A stretch of 64,000 nucleotides of DNA, taken from assembly GCF_958298935.1 (NCBI RefSeq), contig NC_084921.1, positions 46,967,001-47,031,000 of the forward strand. The letters run 5' to 3'. Position numbers and translations under genes: made by a program. Below, piece after piece: positions 12,448 to 24,479 of the stretch; position 1 is the stretch's first letter; the number at the start of each line of letters is the position of its first letter. Under the pieces are notes generated by a model. That model saw only the letters and a list, made by a program, of their open reading frames with translations. It searched no databases and was not told the origin of the DNA. Source of the DNA: Phragmites australis (taxonomy: Eukaryota; Streptophyta; Magnoliopsida; Poales; Poaceae).

Positions 12448-13157
12448 GAGAAAATCTACGATTCGCCATTGAATAACTACTGATTCTACAATTCGTCATT
12501 GAATAAATTCTGTTTACTTCTATACCATCGAATAAATGTTTCAGTTACTTATATGCCATCGGCTTCCGATACTGCCTTCTGCTATACTGTTCATGAACAG
12601 TACCCGAGAATAAAAAAAGTCAAAAAAATATGTCGATTTTTGTGCACGCTCTATAATTCATAATCAACCTATTTTAACTGTATTCACCAAAAAATACTGT
12701 GTAAAATTCAAACTAAAATTTCTCAAAATGAGCTACTTTTGTAATACTGTGCATTACAAAGAACTAATTTTTTCACCGCGGGAAATAATTTTAGAAATTA
12801 TTACATCACATTAGAGGAATATTAGTAAATTTTCTCAGATTTTTTGTAAATTTTTATGAGGCTTAAAAATTGCAAGAAGTTACAAAAGTAGTACATTTTG
12901 AAGAATTTTAGTTTGAATTATATACAATATTTTTAGGTGAATACAATTAAAACGGGTTGATTATGAATTATAGAGCGTGCACAAAAATCGACATATTTTT
13001 TATGATTTTTTTATTCACAGATACTGTTCATGAACAGTGCAGCCGATGGCATATAAGGAACTGAAACATTTATTCGATGGTACAGAAGTAAACAGAATTT
13101 ATTCGATGACGAATTGTAGAATCAATAATTATTCGATGGTAAATTATAGATTTTCTC
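12448..13157. mobile_element. Mutator-like foldback MITE, 9-bp target duplication
   Basis: The 710-bp element begins GAGAAAATCT and ends AGATTTTCTC. Its two arms (12448 to about 12745, and 12881-13157) are inverted copies over nearly 300 bp with a loop of about 135 bp. The flanks carry a perfect 9-bp direct repeat TTATAAGTA at 12439-12447 and 13158-13166. A 9-bp target duplication with long terminal inverted repeats is the signature of Mutator-like elements. There is no coding capacity, so it is non-autonomous. Each arm contains the palindrome CTGTTCATGAACAG. Confidence 0.92.
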
Positions 13158-13166
13158 TTATAAGTA

Positions 13167-14198
13167 AGATAGGAGAAATAGATGGTTAAGATTAACGTGC
13201 ATACCCAATAAATACGAAGTTGCATTTTCTCATGCCTGTGGCATCCTATGATCCCTCACCTCTGTCCTCTCGTCCAGTACACAAAAACTAGCAGCATAAA
13301 TACAAACTGGGGGAAGAGAGGCCAATGTAGCATGTGAGGACATGATAGGGTCGCGCACAGATCGGCAGGCGAGCATTGGTCCCGAAACAGCAAAACGTGG
13401 CGCCGGTTCCACTTTTTCCTACTATTTCCTCGCGTGGAGCGTGTCATCGTGTGCCAGCCTTCCGCGTAGGCTCACCGCTCACACGGGAGAGTTCCATGTG
13501 CGCCTGCCTGGTTCCAAGTTTCCAACGTGAGTTCCATGGCTCCCCACACCTCACCCACAGCTCTCGCGCGTGTAAACGCAGGGCCGGCCAGGGGGTGGCG
13601 TTCGTCAACACATGGGTCTTCTCTTTGCTGTTGGCGTTGTTTGCCGCTTTCTCCGGTAGTCTTGCGTGAGATTAGCATTTTCTGGGTGGAGACTATCGGT
13701 TTAGATCCTGTTTGTTTCAGGACGTAGAAGCTCATTTTGAGTGAATTATAGATTGTGTTATAATTCAGTATATATTTATAGAATATATTTTTAAAATCTA
13801 ATTGTTTATTTACTGAATTCACAATGCAGAGACAGATAAATATGGCCTTAATTTGTTTACCGATCGATGGTCATTAGTTACGAAGACGGTGGTATAAATA
13901 TTCATCCATCATATCAGCTTATACGACTAGACCATGCTTGCTTCGTATGATTCTTCCTTCCTGCGGTCAATGAAACTCCTAAAAAAATTGTGTACTGAGG
14001 GAGGAGAGATGTACCGGGTGAAAAGATTTCGAATTCGAATCCAACCTATAACGGAAGATAAATAAAGCACACGTATTCAATACATGATGCACTAAACGCA
14101 AACATACACATTAACACTATTCACCAGCACAGCCGAATACATACATGTGGGCAGTATAGTATCTTCTCTTTGAATTTTTTTAGACCAACTATCTTTTA
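13167..14198. other. Intergenic, no gene recognised
   Basis: A moderately GC-rich stretch (13230-13680) carries open frames without family motifs. At about 13706 the text GATCCTGTTTGTTTCAGG looks like the outer end of a grass MITE, but I found no matching inverted end. The remainder is AT-rich without features. Confidence 0.4.
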
Positions 14199-14452
14199 CT
14201 CCCTCCGATTATAAATGTAGGTCGTTTTAGACTTATGTATAAGGATTAAAAAAGTAGATTAAATGATCTTGTTGCCCTTTATTTATTCTACATTGGAAAA
14301 GATAACTTATTCATTTGTGAGAGTGATAGTATTTATTAAACAAGGGTAAAAAGAGAACAAAAGAGAAAAAAGTGCATAGAAGTTTGAGAATAACTTATAT
14401 TTAGATAATAGTTGAGGAGGCTAAAACGACCTATATTTATAATCAGATGGAT
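14199..14452. mobile_element. Stowaway-type MITE (Tc1/mariner)
   Basis: The left end is CTCCCTCCGATTATAAATG next to a TA dinucleotide. The right end is the inverted, diverged counterpart (CATTTATAATCGGAGGGAG expected; TATTTATAATCAGATGGAT seen). An inner inverted pair, GGTCGTTTTAG near the left and CTAAAACGACC near the right, confirms the hairpin. CTCCCTCCG plus TA target is the Stowaway signature. It is about 254 bp, with no coding capacity. Confidence 0.88.
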
Positions 14453-15800
14453 ATTTAGCCTCTATACTTGTCTACGCTACTCCGATCCGTTCTCTATTAT
14501 TGTTGTTTCGGATATGAACACAATAACATATATCATTACTTTTCTAACTATGTGTGATGGAAAATATATTTATCTTAGTCTATATCAACTAAGGAAAAAA
14601 GTAATATGCTACAAATCTTTTTTTAGAAAAAAGGTGTTCATCATTTTTTGTGGGCCCTCATTACAAAGCCTCATATTAGATCGCTGGCTTACAGATCGAC
14701 TTATTACTTCTTAACAAAGAAAATCAATGCTTTCATGTGAGCAAGTATTTTTGCGTATCAACAACCAATGTTTTGATTGGAAACCATTTGATCGCACGGA
14801 TCTTCAAATGACACATATGAGAAAAAAAACTATATTGGATGGATTAGTGTTATGATAATAATTATGCTAAGCGATAAACCTATGTGATAGGGAGGAGGTG
14901 CCATACCAAGCTACGCATTCGCCTCACCCTAACTAGACAGTCTTACGGGATTCTTGAATAAAACATTGCATCTTCCTTTGATTCTACTTTGTGCGAGATA
15001 TCACAATCAATTATAATTCAGGTTACATAAGGTTATTATCCTTATTGTATCTTTTATTTGGAAATCCAAGGCTAGTAGATCATTCCCTTGACTCATACTG
15101 ATGAGAAGTTTTTTATTCTACAAGAAATCAAACAATAAAGGTCAAATTGGCCTATTTCTTACATATACCAATTGAAATACGTGTATTTGCCGGTAGTAGA
15201 TAGTAGTTACGCAGTTAAGTACTTTTTTATGGGAGAATATATTTGGTTAGCGGTAAGGGTAGAATGAAGAACAAAGGGTGAAACACCACACACGAATTTG
15301 TGACATAGTAGAATGGAGTTAAAATGCCGACTAGAGGTCCAAGACTCATAAGATAAATAAAATAATGATCCAAGTAGAGACATTTATGCTATAATATATC
15401 AAAATATTGCTGATGTGATACTATTATAGAGTAATAATCTACATTATTGATCTATAGTAGTGGTTATAGTAAATAAAATAAGGCTTGGATATCGATAATG
15501 GATGCATGAGAGGACCTAAACAATCTTTAATCTAAATTTACTCTCATCATAATAAGATGCGGTGGAACAGTACTTAAGATTCACTTAATTTTTTAAAAAG
15601 AAAACTAACTAAACAATATCATGGAGACATGGAGCATATCTTTGCCGATGTGACAAATTCACTCTGCAATTCTGCATATACCTACGAGGCTACAAGTATA
15701 TACAGGCTGCCCGCAACGCATCCCCTAAACCCTACGTCAAACCGTGAAAGGAAAAAAAAGTATCACCAACCGGCGGCGGCTGCCAAAAACCTACCTTACC
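14453..15800. other. Intergenic, AT-rich, upstream of the KH gene
   Basis: No protein motif, RNA gene or clear repeat pair is visible. The region is AT-rich with short random open frames. Its right end merges into the KH-gene promoter. Confidence 0.45.
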
Positions 15801-15817
15801 ACCGCTATAAACCCTAC
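15727..15817 (+). promoter_or_regulatory. TATA box and two telo-box motifs upstream of the KH gene
   Basis: CTATAAA occurs at 15805-15811, about 250 bases before the KH start codon. AAACCCTAC, a telo-box-like element, occurs at 15727-15735 and again at 15809-15817, overlapping the TATA. Telo boxes are common in plant promoters of translation and RNA-related genes. Transcription would then begin near 15838. Inferred from motifs and position. Confidence 0.4.
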
Positions 15818-16062
15818 GAAGAGGGTAGAAAGGAGGCGAGCCAGCCGAAGAAACACCCAGAGGAAGCGGCCGTTTTGGACATCTCCTATGCGCGATTCCG
15901 CTGGAATCCTCCGAGATTGATTTTACGGCACAGCGGAAAAGAGGAGATAAACACGCTAAAAACTAAGGAAAAAGGAAAACGCAATCTTCTCTTCGTCCAC
16001 CGCCGCTTCTTCTCTCCATTGGTAGCAGCTTAAGCCAACGGTCTCCAATCCAGCCCGCCGCC

Positions 16063-17439
16063 ATGGAGGCGCTGGCGGCCACGGACAAATGCTTCTCCCC
16101 GGCTAGGGCGATGTCCCCGATGCCGATTATGAGGCCCCCTTCATCGCCGGACGCTGCCGGGTACGATGCTACCACGATTGGATTCTTGAAATTTACTCGC
16201 TTTTTTATGCTTTGTTGTTGGAACCGTGATGTAATCTTGTTCCTCTGTTCTTGGTGTTCTTGGATCGTCGTCTGAACTGCGTTCTGTGTTTTTCTGTGCT
16301 GGTTCGATGGGATTGGATTGTCTTGGATTCGGGCGGCGCAGTCAGTACCTGGATGAGTTGCTGCAGGAGCAACAGAAGCTTGGGCCTTTCGTGCAGGTGC
16401 TCCCAATCTGCGGCAGGCTGCTGAATCAAGGTGAGAGATAATTCTACTTTTTAGTTGCAGTCTTGCTCAGATTCAATAGTTCATCGGTTCTGTTTCTTTA
16501 TGAGCTCTGTCTTTATGATAAAAGGGCAGTCTTTTTATTTGTATGTTTATAAAGGCACGTCGGTCTATTGTGGAATCAATTGTACGATGAACTTGGCGTA
16601 GTTCCCGTGTTTCAGTATACGATGGAAGTGTTTGCGTTATGAAAAACGGTAGCTTTATCGATGATAGGTAGCTTGTCATATGCCATTGTTAATGCTGATC
16701 GCTGATTTGAACTCTTGGAACCATGATATGCAGAGATAACGCGAATATCAAGCATGCTTTCGCACCTTGGAGTTAGGGGAAATGAGAGGTTGCCAATTGC
16801 AAGCCCAAATCATATGCATCCATTGCCTCGGGTGACTAACTTCTGTGGAAATAGTTTTGGCCCGTGGAATGGGATGCATCCTGAGGTATTTGTGCTGGCT
16901 ACTAACATTATTATGCCATGATCAGTTCATTCATTTACTTTCTAGCTCTGCATTGTGTGCTATCCAATTATGTGGAAAATTGATACTACAGAATATATAG
17001 GCTGTCTGAGACAGAAGTTGGATACGAACAAGGTAAGTCAGAAGTAAGGAAATACAAAGTTGTCTTTTTGGTTGTGGTTTCATTAAGATAAACTCCATAG
17101 TTTGTAGTCATGTAAACCTGTATTTAATGCGTTTAACCATAAAACTGCTCTTTGGATAGTATAGTTGTTCAAGAGTGCTATGTGGATGCCAAGATGTGTC
17201 AAATTGAACAAACAAGCTACCTTCACATTTACTTGTAGAACATGTTTATCAAATGATGCACATATGAGTTCCTTTACAAATAGACCTGATTTAGTGAGCA
17301 GGGATACATTGATAGAGCCTTGTTTGTTAGGAAACTACAATCAATGTTCTTAGCTTACTGTTTGACTATCCATTTATAGGAAAGCCTGAAAGACATCATC
17401 TGTTGATTGAAACAATGCACGCATATCGAATACTTTGAT

Positions 17440-17488
<49 letters not shown>

Positions 17489-19379
17489 TAGTTATGAATT
17501 GAACATATTGGTTCATTTGTTTTTCTTAATGCATTGGAGATTTACCAATGCATTGGGTCAGTTTAGTAAACAGTGTGAAGGTGAACAGGAAGCAAGTTTT
17601 TTGTTTCTTCGATCGCTATGACCTAAAAGACCTTACAAGCTTACGCCATATAAAAGACCTTAACATCACTCAAAATAGTCTCCACCTGCTACTTTAGTGA
17701 GCTAGTTTCATACCGAATGATATTTTGCACCTAGCCCATGAGTACTTGTGAAACTAGTTTCATACCAAAGCCCTGAAAATGTTACAAATTTTTTTTTAAT
17801 CCGAAGGCCTAAGTCTTACACTGCTTGAAAAGTCAACCTGTTTCATGCTGAATGATATTTCTCCCCTCAAGCTTCCTTGAATTTTTTTTAGTTTAGGAGC
17901 TAATTTTGTTAATAGAATGGTTAAGATATGGTACAAGAAATTTTTTATTTGAAGGCCTAGGCCTTGCCTGAAAAATTGGAGATATGCAGAATATTTTTGA
18001 ATTACTTCTTATCAATTATCATGCATGTTGAGAGGACAATAGCACTTTCAACTACTCATTTTATGCAACTATGTTGTCCATTTTATCTCCAAAGAAGTAC
18101 ATTTAACTTACCATTCTGTTTTTAATACCATGGCTTTTCAGAGAAATGGTTTTCCTAGGGGAGCCATGGGCTGGCAAGGTGCTGCACAGAGCCACCCCTC
18201 TTACATTGTCAAGAAGATTGTGCGGTTGGAAGTTCCAACAGATGCTTACCCTAACGTATGATCTTTCCTTCTTGCGATGGTTACTAATAATCAAGCTGTT
18301 ATTTATTAATCCCTTGACATACCTCATGCAGTTCAATTTCATTGGCCGCCTGCTTGGGCCGAGGGGAAATTCACTGAAGAGAGTTGAAGCCACTACAGGC
18401 TGCCGTGTTTTCATCAGAGGCAAGGGCTCCATAAAAGATCCTGTCAAGGTAAATAAATCCTATTTCCATGTACCAATTCTTTAATTAGATGTATACAGTT
18501 GTTGGTAGCATTTCATACTGGATTATCAGTCATCATTATAAGTTAGCCTTTTCTAGTAGCCACCTGGTACTAATCTTATATTCCACTGTGGGCAAGCGTA
18601 AAATGCTTACATGCCATTCTTTCTGTTTCCTTATAGGAGGAACAGCTCAAGGGAAGGCCTGGCTATGAACACTTGGGTGATCCAACTCATATCCTGATCG
18701 AGGCTGAATTACCTGCTGATGTCATTGACGCAAGACTGGCACAAGCACAGGAAATACTAGAGGAGCTGTTGAAACCAGTGGTGCATATATGATGCCTATT
18801 CCTCTCTCTATATTCATTCTTCAATCTGTTACTCATGAGCAAACTGCAACATTTTTAAGAAGTCAAGGAAATGAAATGTTCGAGATAGTTCTGAAACAAA
18901 AAAAAAAATCGTTGCTATTCAAGTATTGGATATAAGCCATTTATAGATTAGAAATGTTAACCATAGACCAAAGGTACCTTTGCTCGTCTTTTCTCTGACA
19001 TCCACCTTTGTTAATTTTATTGTCGTATCCCTGATATTGTTCCATAACTCATAACATATTGTTCTGGAGCATTTGTGCCTACTTGAAATTATTCTCCATG
19101 GTTTGTTACCATGACTAAACAAATTGAAGAGTAGTATGAACAACCAGTTAAACAAACAGACCAGTAGAACGCACAGGCAGCTTTCTTCTTCATTTCTTCT
19201 CTTTGTAAATCTCAAGTCTTTTATGGTTCACTATGTAGGATGAATCACAAGACGCTTTCAAGAGGCAACAACTTCGAGAGCTTGCTATGTTGAACTCCAC
19301 ATATCGAGAGGATAGCCCCCATCAGAATGGCAGTGCCTCTCCTTTCAGCAATGGCGGCACAAAACAAGGGAAGCAGTAA
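16063..19379 (+). CDS. STAR/QUAKING-like KH-domain RNA-binding protein (SPIN1-like)
   Basis: Seven exons give 284 aa: 16063-16160, 16342-16430, 16734-16885, 18142-18255, 18332-18448, 18637-18780, 19239-19379. All borders are GT/AG and phases close. It is a nuclear or cytosolic RNA-binding protein of the plant STAR group, whose rice member SPIN1 acts in flowering-time control. A STAR-dimerisation-like N-terminal helix ([16 protein letters not shown]) starts near residue 33. The single extended KH domain spans about residues 130-230, with [18 protein letters not shown] carrying the GPRG (GxxG) loop at 160-163, then [14 protein letters not shown]. The QUA2-like end ([24 protein letters not shown]) and a Ser/Asn-rich tail follow. 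Length matches the family (about 280 aa). The ATG context GCCGCCATGG is strong. The intron before the KH exons is 1.26 kb and holds an AT microsatellite. Confidence 0.93.
17443..17483. repeat. (AT)n microsatellite in a KH-gene intron
   Basis: About 41 bases of perfect alternating AT lie inside the third intron of the KH gene. It is probably length-polymorphic. Confidence 0.95.
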
Positions 19380-21621
19380 CTGCGGGTACTCATCCATCCC
19401 CCTTGATCCTTTCAGAAACTCTCTAGTCAGTCCTGCTCTCATGACATAGCTTCTGATGCGCAAGCTCCCGTGATGGTGTTGGAATCATGCCATTGCCAGC
19501 TGGTGAATTTTGATCTCCCTCATGACATTGACCTGCGGCTGAGATGACAAGTAGTGAGCCCTCCATGGTTGTATAATTAGAATATTTATTGTTTCCTTGT
19601 CACCGACTGTTAGTGCTGATCGATATGGTGACAGTGCAGAGAGTTCTAAGTTGCAGCGAACTAGAGTTCCAGAATTTTAAGCTGTTTGACTATGAAATTA
19701 TGCCTGCGCATATATATACACACATGGTATAATTTGTAGCCAGCTATAAAATTGGCTATCCTATAGTCAGGTTTCCTATCATGGCTCTCCTAGTTCTTGA
19801 AAATCTATTCCGTGTCGAGCTGGTCCTGGTTGCGTTGTAGTCTAGCCGAGCTGATTATGATTTGCTGAGACTGGTCATCGTAACTGATGAGCGTCGAAGA
19901 AATCAGATCTGATCAGGTGGTTCAACAGCCAGACGTTTTTCCTTACCTTCTATTTGTGAGCCAAGCCGAAATGAGCCGGTGGAAACTAGTGGTCCAATCG
20001 TAATTATCGTCCTGATTGTGAAAATCAGTTAATGCTTGATTGTCGGGTCTACAAGAATCAAATCAGGCCTCTAAAATTGTCGACTATATTTGATTGTGTC
20101 CATTGCAGCAACGAAACCAATGTCAACTATATTTGGATTGTAACTATTTGGTGGTATTTATTATCCTGGTGGCCGTCATAGCTAGCTCCATCTATGAAAC
20201 AAAGAGATGTATTGATTGTGTTACCGTAAAATTACCGCACCTATTACCATGTGCTGATAATGAGATATTTTTTTTTTCTACTATAAAATGTTGCTCTATT
20301 TACTAAAAAATGTAATGGTGTGGTTTGAATCAAACTAGCGTAAGCATAATATATGTAACGTACATAAATCATTAAGCATCATCTATGAACCATGAACATG
20401 AAAATCAGCTCGGACTTCTGTTTTTGCCCGACTCAAACCGTGACCAACTCGGCGTCTGCTAGTTTGATTGTCGCACACCACCAATATAGACTAGTTGAAA
20501 GTCATATGATATTTTGCTTACCACAAAATGTACATCAATTTACCATATAAAGTGAAGTGAATTATGATATTTAAATGCAACCATGATAATAATAAAAGCT
20601 AACATCAATTACGACAATGGAGTGTGGTAGTTACTACATTTTTTATAGTGATTGTATTCGTTTTAGATGTATAAGATACCGTGGGAATGAATTAAAAATT
20701 GAGTTACTACAATTGACATGTTGATTGATAATAAAATGATATATCACTGACAACAAAATATTGTAGTGGTTTGGATGAAGAGTGAAGCTGGAGGGAATAT
20801 ATTTACGAGAACGCCATGTAGTGTTTACTACATTTATGTTCGAGCAATTACGAAAATAAATAGTAATTCAAATACATGCACTCTGTTTAATTACAGCTCT
20901 CAGTAACATATTTTAACCGTTAGATGTTGAATCAATTACTACAATGAAGTGCATTAGTTATGACAATTTTAAATTCGAAATAGTTTATACTGCTATGAGA
21001 TTTAGGATGAAATTGTGGCCAATTACTAGTTATGATGGTAAAAGATTTGCCATAACTGCAACGTAGAATGAATGTGTAGTGATGTAAAACGGTCAATAGT
21101 TGCTAAAACGGTAGCGATGAAAATAATAGAAATATGCAAAGAAAAATATACCACAGATAGGCATGATAATTAACATTTAAAATTAGAAGGGATTGTGTCT
21201 AAAATAAAGTGTATACACAAAGTACGTGGATGTCCACGACACATAATAAAGTAACTAGGAAGTTGCATTACAGTCAGATGGAAATTTTGAATAAAGTTGT
21301 GCCATGAACATTATTGAGGGATTTGAAGCATAGATGGGATCAAGGTTGGGGCCTAATTGTCTCCAGGCCATTAAGAAGCTGCTTTATCTCAATTAGTGGG
21401 TGGTAAAGCATGTAGAATAGAACCTTAGCCCTGAACAGTGCGGTCCTAACCTACAATGGTAAAGTGATGTAACTATACTGAGACGAATGGAAATTAAAAC
21501 AGCAAAAATGGATGAATATGAACTTCGTTGAAATAAGAGGACTGACCAGAATTATTAGTGTCTCGAAAGCTTTGACCCTTCCGTGGAGCTGCTAGGGAGG
21601 AATCATCCCCTAAAAGAAAAA
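19380..21621. other. KH-gene 3' flank, then AT-rich repeat-like DNA
   Basis: The first 300-400 bases are the likely KH 3' UTR. From about 19740 on the sequence is AT-rich with no coding signal. The segment near 19743-19766 (GCTATAAAATTGGCTATC and on) is closely repeated in direct orientation at 23194-23217, which suggests the ends of an old element of about 3.5 kb. I do not recognise the family. Confidence 0.4.
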
Positions 21622-22700
21622 CATGATATGAACAATAGTGTTGTGCTAAGCTTCCTAAAGACAATCAAGTGAGTTACACACATATTGCATACCTAAGCAA
21701 TGAACCAGCACTATACATCACCTATAATTTGGAGGGCAAATTACCGTAACAGAACAATGCACTTTCCAAAAGCCCAATTTTGGATTTATGACAAATCAAA
21801 TTTACTAGAACTAAATAACATCGAAGCAGGGATTTACTATAAGCCTAATCTAAGTTACGATATTGTTCAAAAATTAGGATTCCCCGCATTCACAAACCAA
21901 TCGAGCTATGAACACAGTTGACATGCAACTAATTAATAAAAAAAAATAGCAAAATTAATGTAACCAGGTGACATGAAAAAAAAATACAATGGTAGGCTCA
22001 GAGCTCCAAAATCATCTTGGCGTGAAGTAATCCGTTCTATACAAAATTTAACAAAAACAACGATGAACAGTGGATCAAGAGACCTAACCTCCCTGAACAA
22101 TAGTGTTGTGCTAAGCTACCTGAACAAGAAATCTAACAAGAATAACGATGAACAGTGGATCATCTCAGGCATGATATGAACAATAGTGTTGTACTAATCT
22201 CCTTCAAGATAATCAAGTGAGTTGCACACACATTACATGCCTGAGCAATGAACTAGCACTATACAACACCTATAATTTGGAGGGTAAATTACCGTAATAG
22301 AATAATGCTCTTTCCAAAAGCTCAATTTTGGATTTATGACAAATCAAAATTACTAGAACTAAATAACATCGGAGCATGGATTTATTATAAGCCTAATCTA
22401 AGTTATGATATTGTTCAAAAATTAGGATTCCCCATATTCACAAACCAATCGAGCCATAAACATAATTGACATGCAACTAATTAATCAAAAAAATAGTGAA
22501 ATTAATAACCAGGTGACATGAAAAAGGAAAAATACAATGGTAGGCTCAGAGTTCCAAAATCATATCGGCGTGGAGTAATCCGTTCTATGCAAAATCTAAC
22601 AAGAACAACGATGAATAGTGGATCAAGAAACCTAACCTCCCTGAAAAATAGTGTTAACCTAACCTCCTTGAACAAGAAATCTAACAAGAACAACGATGAA
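21622..22700. repeat. Tandem duplication, unit about 546 bp, two copies
   Basis: CCTATAATTTGGAGGG occurs at 21721 and 22269, and CCAGGTGACATG at 21964 and 22509, giving periods of 548 and 545. The two copies, 21622-22169 and 22170-22700, are about 90% alike by eye. Neither has a usable open frame. A shorter internal motif (AACCTAACCTCCCTGAA plus AACAAGAAATCTAACAAGAA) recurs at the copy ends. Confidence 0.85.
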
Positions 22701-23228
22701 ATTGAGGTTGTTATGGGAGATGCGCCTATGCACGCCTACTCACCTAGAGAGGTTTCGGATCCAATCCAAGATGGCGGCTGGTCGGGCACCCTAGCGCCAA
22801 GGATGATGGCCGCCATACATTGTGGGTGCTTGAATCCTGCTACTTCCAGGATGGAACGACAAATGGAGGCAGCGCGACTCGGAATGGAGAAGGCGTTGGC
22901 GGAAAATTGGGGGATGGAAGGTCCATCGCCGCGATGAATTGATGTCGTGGCCTCAGCAACTAGGGGTGGTTCCGAACGAATCGAGGTTTCTAGGAACATG
23001 GGCTCAATTTGGGGTGGGGGTGCTCAGCTGGTTCTAACGCTATGGATGAGGACGACTGAGAGTTGAGCCGAGCCGGGATGAAAAAGAAGCGAGCCAAGCC
23101 AGGATGAAGGGATCAGGAAGATGGCGAGTCTGTTAGGTGGTTGGGCTAGGCCAGGATGAGATCGATCGGTCAGATGCGCTCGCTTTGGATTTGGCTACAA
23201 AATTGGCTATTCTACAGCTGGCTATAGA

Positions 23229-23270
23229 TACACACGCACACACACGCACGCACACATGCGCACACACACT
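23229..23270. repeat. Imperfect (CA)n / (CACG)n microsatellite
   Basis: Alternating ACACACGCAC units run over 42 bases. They follow directly after the right-hand member of the 3.5-kb motif pair described for 19743 and 23194. Confidence 0.85.
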
Positions 23271-23379
23271 TAGGACCTAACCCACCCAACCGAACCCCCT
23301 CCACCCCAACCTGACCAAACCTAACCTAGTTTTAGAATTAATACACCTCGTATCCCCACGGAGACCCAAAACAACCCTG

Positions 23380-23950
23380 TCGTGCCATGAGCTCTACCGC
23401 GACGTCCGTCGTCGGTAGTCGCGGCTCTATTGCCTTTCAAACGTCGCCACGCCGCTAGCTCTACTGTGCTATCTGCCATCAATAGTCGTGGCTCCTTCGC
23501 CTTCTAGACGTCGCCAAGCCCCGCTACGTCACAAGATTCGTCATGGCATTGGTAGTTGGGCCTCCACCTCTTGTGACATGGTAGTAAGGCCTCCACCTCC
23601 TTCCGAACAACGCCGAGCTCCGCCGTGCTACGATCTAGTGCGTCGTTAGTTACCAGACCTCCACCGCCTTCCGGAAGCCGTCGAGCCCCCTCCTTCATCG
23701 GTAGTTGGAGCTCCACCACCCCATAGCTGCAAATAGACTATAGCGCGGTTGAATCAATGACATCCTCGATGCTACCCCACCATGCCATCTGTTGCCGGAC
23801 CTCCGTTGCCTCCTAGGACGCCGCTAAGCCCCCTCCTTCATTGGTAGCTGGAGCTCCACTGCCCCCTAGCTGCAAATCGACGGTTGTGAGGTTGAATCGG
23901 TTATGTCCTCAGCACCGCCTCGCCGCGTCGTCGGTTGCCGAACAATAGCT
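23380..23950. repeat. Degenerate GC-rich tandem repeat, period about 143 bp
   Basis: Phrases such as CCCTCCTTCATCGGTAG, GGAGCTCCAC and CCCCATAGCTGCAAAT at 23688-23740 recur at about 23831-23880. Poorer copies lie to the left. Stops occur in all frames. It lies upstream of the FAR1-type transposase relic and may be that element's 5' region. Confidence 0.6.
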
Positions 23951-24479
23951 AGAGGCACTTAGCATTGAGCACACTGACAACAACCTTTGTGAGTGGTTGT
24001 TGCCTAGTAGTTCAACAACTATCAAAAAGACTACTAACTACCGAAATTGCCCAGTAATCAACTATCTCATGTTCATTGTTTGTATTATTTCCCTTTCAAG
24101 AGACCTAGTTTAGTAAGATGCCAGTGATTCATGCTCCTGTAAGTTGGGCCAACCCCAACCTGGTTTGTAGCCATGTAGTTGTATCTCTAGAAACGACAAC
24201 AGTTGGGGAAGATCTTGAAATTGCTTTGTTGACTCTGCCTGAAATCACAGTTGTGCAACCATTGGCTATGAGTCCTCTGTGGCTTGGAGATCCTCTGAGG
24301 TACAAGCCGACTATGGCGCCTCCGCAAGCTGTCATCTGAACTAATGAAAACACCTAAAATTGATAAAACTTACATTCATGTGAGTGGCTGGTTTTCTACA
24401 TGCAACATGATTGATTTTTGTCTGCTGAATGCTTACTGAATGAAAATATCATTTTGGTTTTTTGTATAACTACTATGTG

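Noticed and set aside
13700..13850. MITE beginning GATCCTGTTTGTTTCAGG
   Set aside because: The end looks right for a grass MITE, but no inverted partner or target duplication was found.
14880..14945. Possible tRNA-like or small structured RNA near AGGGAGGAGGTGCCATACC
   Set aside because: No cloverleaf with T-loop GTTCGA-type wording or anticodon arm could be drawn.
15629..16033. 134-codon frame just upstream of the KH gene
   Set aside because: It covers the TATA box, telo boxes and probable 5' UTR, and no protein motif is present.
23380..23950. CRISPR-like or regularly interspaced array
   Set aside because: Units are degenerate, about 143 bp apart, not short direct repeats with unique spacers, and the DNA is a plant genome.
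24118..24339. 73-codon frame upstream of the FAR1 relic as a separate gene
   Set aside because: No recognisable motif. It may be a 5' piece of the same transposon gene, but nothing confirms this.
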